Shown here one piece after another: positions 62,119 to 64,000 of a stretch of 64,000 nt of DNA. The DNA is taken from NCBI GenBank assembly GCA_965242565.1, contig OZ251457.1:2914001-2978000 (forward strand). The letters are read 5' to 3'. The notes beneath the pieces were generated by a model. It ran no database searches and was not told the origin of the DNA. It saw nothing but the letters and a program-made list of their open reading frames with translations. The DNA is from CATQGW01 sp965242565 (GTDB taxonomy: Bacteria > Chloroflexota > Dehalococcoidia > Bin125). Every line of letters starts with the position of its first letter. The stretch's first letter is position 1. The position numbers were made by a program, and so were the translations under genes.

Positions 62119-62754
62119 ATGAGCTGCCACGAAGACCCCGATCCGCTGCGCGACGCCGGCGCAATCGCCCCGACCATCGTCGCCGGGCTTTCGGGCTTGG
62201 ACCCTGAGCAGCTTGAGCATTGGCGCGCCGCCGGCCTGCTGCCCGCCTCCGTCGTCAACGACGACCCGGACCGCGAAGAGTTCGGCGACCCGCCCTGCTA
62301 CTACAGCTGGAACGACCACCACCGCGTGCTCGGCGCCGCCAAGCTGCTCGATCTCGGCCTCGCCGAATTCGACCTCCCCGCTGCGCTCGCCCGCCTCGAC
62401 GCCGCCTGCCCGCAGTGGGCGGTTGAACTGCCAATCCGCGCGCTCGAAAAAGCGCTGCCGCAGGCAGTCGACGCCCGCCGCTTCTGGGCCGAGCGTCGGC
62501 ACGAAGGCTCGTTGGGCAGGATGTACACCTTCGCCGACGCGGTTGAGATGGATCCCCACATCGGCAAAGGCGACCCAACCGTTCGCGGCCGCGGCGTCGA
62601 CGCTTGCATGCTCGCGCGGTTCCACACCGGCGGCCTCAGCATCGAGACCATCGCCGAGGATTATTGGCTCCCCGCATCGCAGGTGCGGCGGATCATTGAG
62701 TTCGACCACACGCTCCGAAAGACTGCGATGAGCAATGCGCCTGCTGCTGGATGA
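62119..62754 (+). CDS. MerR-like/DUF433-like antitoxin, cassette 5
   Basis: 211 aa. The first ~100 residues match cassettes 3 and 4. The middle (VELPIRALEKALPQAVDARRFWAERRHEG) is closer to cassettes 1 and 2, and the DUF433 part (ACMLARFHTGGLSIETIAEDYWLPA) resembles that of cassette 2. This is a recombinant pattern between the two arrays. Confidence 0.83.
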   Translation: MSCHEDPDPLRDAGAIAPTIVAGLSGLDPEQLEHWRAAGLLPASVVNDDPDREEFGDPPCYYSWNDHHRVLGAAKLLDLGLAEFDLPAALARLDAACPQWAVELPIRALEKALPQAVDARRFWAERRHEGSLGRMYTFADAVEMDPHIGKGDPTVRGRGVDACMLARFHTGGLSIETIAEDYWLPASQVRRIIEFDHTLRKTAMSNAPAAG

Positions 62755-63193
62755 AAACATGGCGCCCAGCCTGCCGGCGGCCTTGATGCGCCGCGGCCTC
62801 TCTGCCGATCACACGGCGACTCTCAACCTCAACCGAACCGCCGACCCGATCGTGCTCGCCTTCGCTGTTGCCCGCGGCTACGACGCCGTGATCACCAAAG
62901 ACCGCTACCGCAAGGGCGACGCTCGCCTCGCCGCGCTCCGCGCCATGCGCGACGGCCTGCGCATCATTCAACTCAGGTTTCGGCAAGACATCCCGGACGC
63001 GGATTCCGCCGCAGCGCAACTCCAACTGATCCTCGACCACGAGCGCGGAATCGAGCGCGCCCTCGCCCCCGACTCCCCAATCCGCCAGTTAGTCATCAAC
63101 CACGCCGTCGGCGGCGTCACCCGCGCCATCACCGCCGACGAGGTCGCCGCAACCCTGCGCCGCCTCGAACCGCGAGCCGCAGAAGACCACTAG
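62735..63193 (+). CDS. DUF5615/PIN-like toxin, cassette 5
   Basis: 152 aa. The start MRLLLDENMAPSLPAALMRRGLSADH is closer to cassette 2 (MRLLLDENMAPSLEAALRQRG), while the last two thirds match cassette 4. 20-nt overlap with its antitoxin. Last gene of the plus-strand array; convergent with the reductase at 63200, with only 6 nt between the stops. Confidence 0.82.
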   Translation: MRLLLDENMAPSLPAALMRRGLSADHTATLNLNRTADPIVLAFAVARGYDAVITKDRYRKGDARLAALRAMRDGLRIIQLRFRQDIPDADSAAAQLQLILDHERGIERALAPDSPIRQLVINHAVGGVTRAITADEVAATLRRLEPRAAEDH

Positions 63194-63199
63194 CCCCGC

Positions 63200-64000
63200 T
63201 CACTGCCAGCCAGCCCGCCGACGCTGCCCCCGCTCCGCATAACCCGCCGCCAGCGCCAACAGTGCCTGCCCCGATCCCAACCGACGGCGCAACCCGTCAT
63301 AACTGCTCTCCCCCCGCACAATCCGGCAGAACGCGCCCCAGAAACGCCCTGAACGCCGCAGCAACTGCACATACGGCCACGGACGCTGATGAAATAGCGC
63401 CTGCAACTCCCGCGCCGCCGCCAACTCCGGCTCGATCTCCGCCAGCACCCCCGCCTCATACGCGCCCAAATCCAAAGCCGCGCCGTCCAGATACCCCAGC
63501 GCCGCCTCCGCCGCCAACTGCCCCGAGCGAATCGCATTCCCGATCCCCTCCCCCGAAAGCGGATCAATCAGCCCCGCCGCATCGCCCACCAGCGCCGCCG
63601 GCCCGACGGTCAGCGCCTGCCCCGCATCGCGCAGCGGCAGATGGTGCGCCCGCAGCTGCTCCAAACCCGCCGGCTCAAACCCCTCGCTCCGCGCATAAGC
63701 GGCCAACTCCCCGCGCAGCGACCGCGCGCCAATCGGATAGCCGCCCACCCCCAGGTTGCAATGCTCGCCCTTGGGGAACACCCAGCCGTAGCCGCCGGGC
63801 ATCGAGCCGAGCTCCAGCCCCACATGCTCCGTCCAGCGCCCGGCCGCCGCCTGCGAGCGCGGCGCGTTGCCCTCTAGCGCCACCGCCGCCCGCAGCCGCG
63901 GCAGCCCCAGCGCCCGCCGACACACCCCGTTCGCGCCGTCGGCCGCGATGACCACGCCGGCCCGGATCAGCCCGCCGCCCGCCGTGCGGACGACGGCCGC
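63200..64000 (-). CDS. Geranylgeranyl-reductase-family FAD protein, 5' partial
   Basis: The frame stays open to the right edge, so the N-terminal FAD-binding loop lies outside. Visible features: VVIAADGANGVCRRALGL, GGYGWVFPKGEHCNLGVGG, LVGDAAGLIDPLSGEGIGNAIRSG (FAD-binding GD motif) and a C-terminal GRFWGAFCRIVRG segment. The family reduces isoprenoid side chains, including those of menaquinone (MenJ-like). A link with the men genes 19 kb away is possible but unproved. Confidence 0.85.
   Translation of the reverse strand, partial: AAVVRTAGGGLIRAGVVIAADGANGVCRRALGLPRLRAAVALEGNAPRSQAAAGRWTEHVGLELGSMPGGYGWVFPKGEHCNLGVGGYPIGARSLRGELAAYARSEGFEPAGLEQLRAHHLPLRDAGQALTVGPAALVGDAAGLIDPLSGEGIGNAIRSGQLAAEAALGYLDGAALDLGAYEAGVLAEIEPELAAARELQALFHQRPWPYVQLLRRSGRFWGAFCRIVRGESSYDGLRRRLGSGQALLALAAGYAERGQRRRAGWQ

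Overview
The window is high-GC bacterial DNA, densely coded on both strands. It suggests a Chloroflexota-type organism (Dehalococcoidia/SAR202-like). The basis is inference from content: a twin-arginine lipoprotein substrate-binding protein with an Asp run and Gln-rich linker after its lipobox, two luciferase-like flavin oxidoreductases, a CaiB-type CoA transferase, several SDR, VOC and zinc dehydrogenase genes, a menaquinone locus, and many interspersed palindromic repeats. No rRNA, tRNA, CRISPR array, integrase or transposase gene was seen.

Layout. 0-13.6 kb: the 3' part of a large SF1 helicase-nuclease with internal 161-codon repeats, a Fic protein, a double-length CoA transferase, a membrane protein, a beta-lactamase-fold hydrolase, a translationally coupled phosphoribosyltransferase/DprA-like pair and a cyclase-family hydrolase. 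14-30 kb: a region rich in secreted proteins (two RCC1-repeat proteins, one with a 14-nt homopolymer at its 5' end; two PHB-depolymerase-like esterase genes; a repeat protein with an HExxH motif lying between two copies of an acyl-CoA dehydrogenase 3' end; an 819-aa repeat protein), mixed with oxidoreductases. 30.5-39 kb: a sacsin-like ATPase with a DUF3883-like end, a thiol-dioxygenase-like cupin, an SDR, a solitary DNA methyltransferase, two VOC proteins, a flavin monooxygenase and a duplicated DUF2442 protein. 39-45 kb: the substrate-binding lipoprotein, then menA, menB and menG with a TetR regulator whose likely operator is visible. 45-51.5 kb: a Zn-hook ABC ATPase (RloC-like) downstream of a nuclease-methyltransferase (type IIG-like), then a KamB/NpmA-like 16S rRNA methyltransferase. 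52.6-63.2 kb: five paralogous toxin-antitoxin cassettes (MerR-DUF433-like plus DUF5615/PIN-like), two on the minus and three on the plus strand, flanking a phosphodiesterase, an SDR, an RCC1 protein with an LPSTG sorting signal and a ferredoxin reductase. The right edge cuts a geranylgeranyl-reductase-family gene.

How it works together. The men genes and possibly the right-edge reductase serve menaquinone synthesis. Most single enzymes look like peripheral catabolism. Conflict and defence genes are scattered rather than in one island. The most unusual structures are the mosaic toxin-antitoxin array with an exact 18-bp upstream motif, the homopolymer-interrupted RCC1 gene, the gene inserted at the acyl-CoA dehydrogenase 3' end, and a dispersed family of hairpin-ended intergenic elements.
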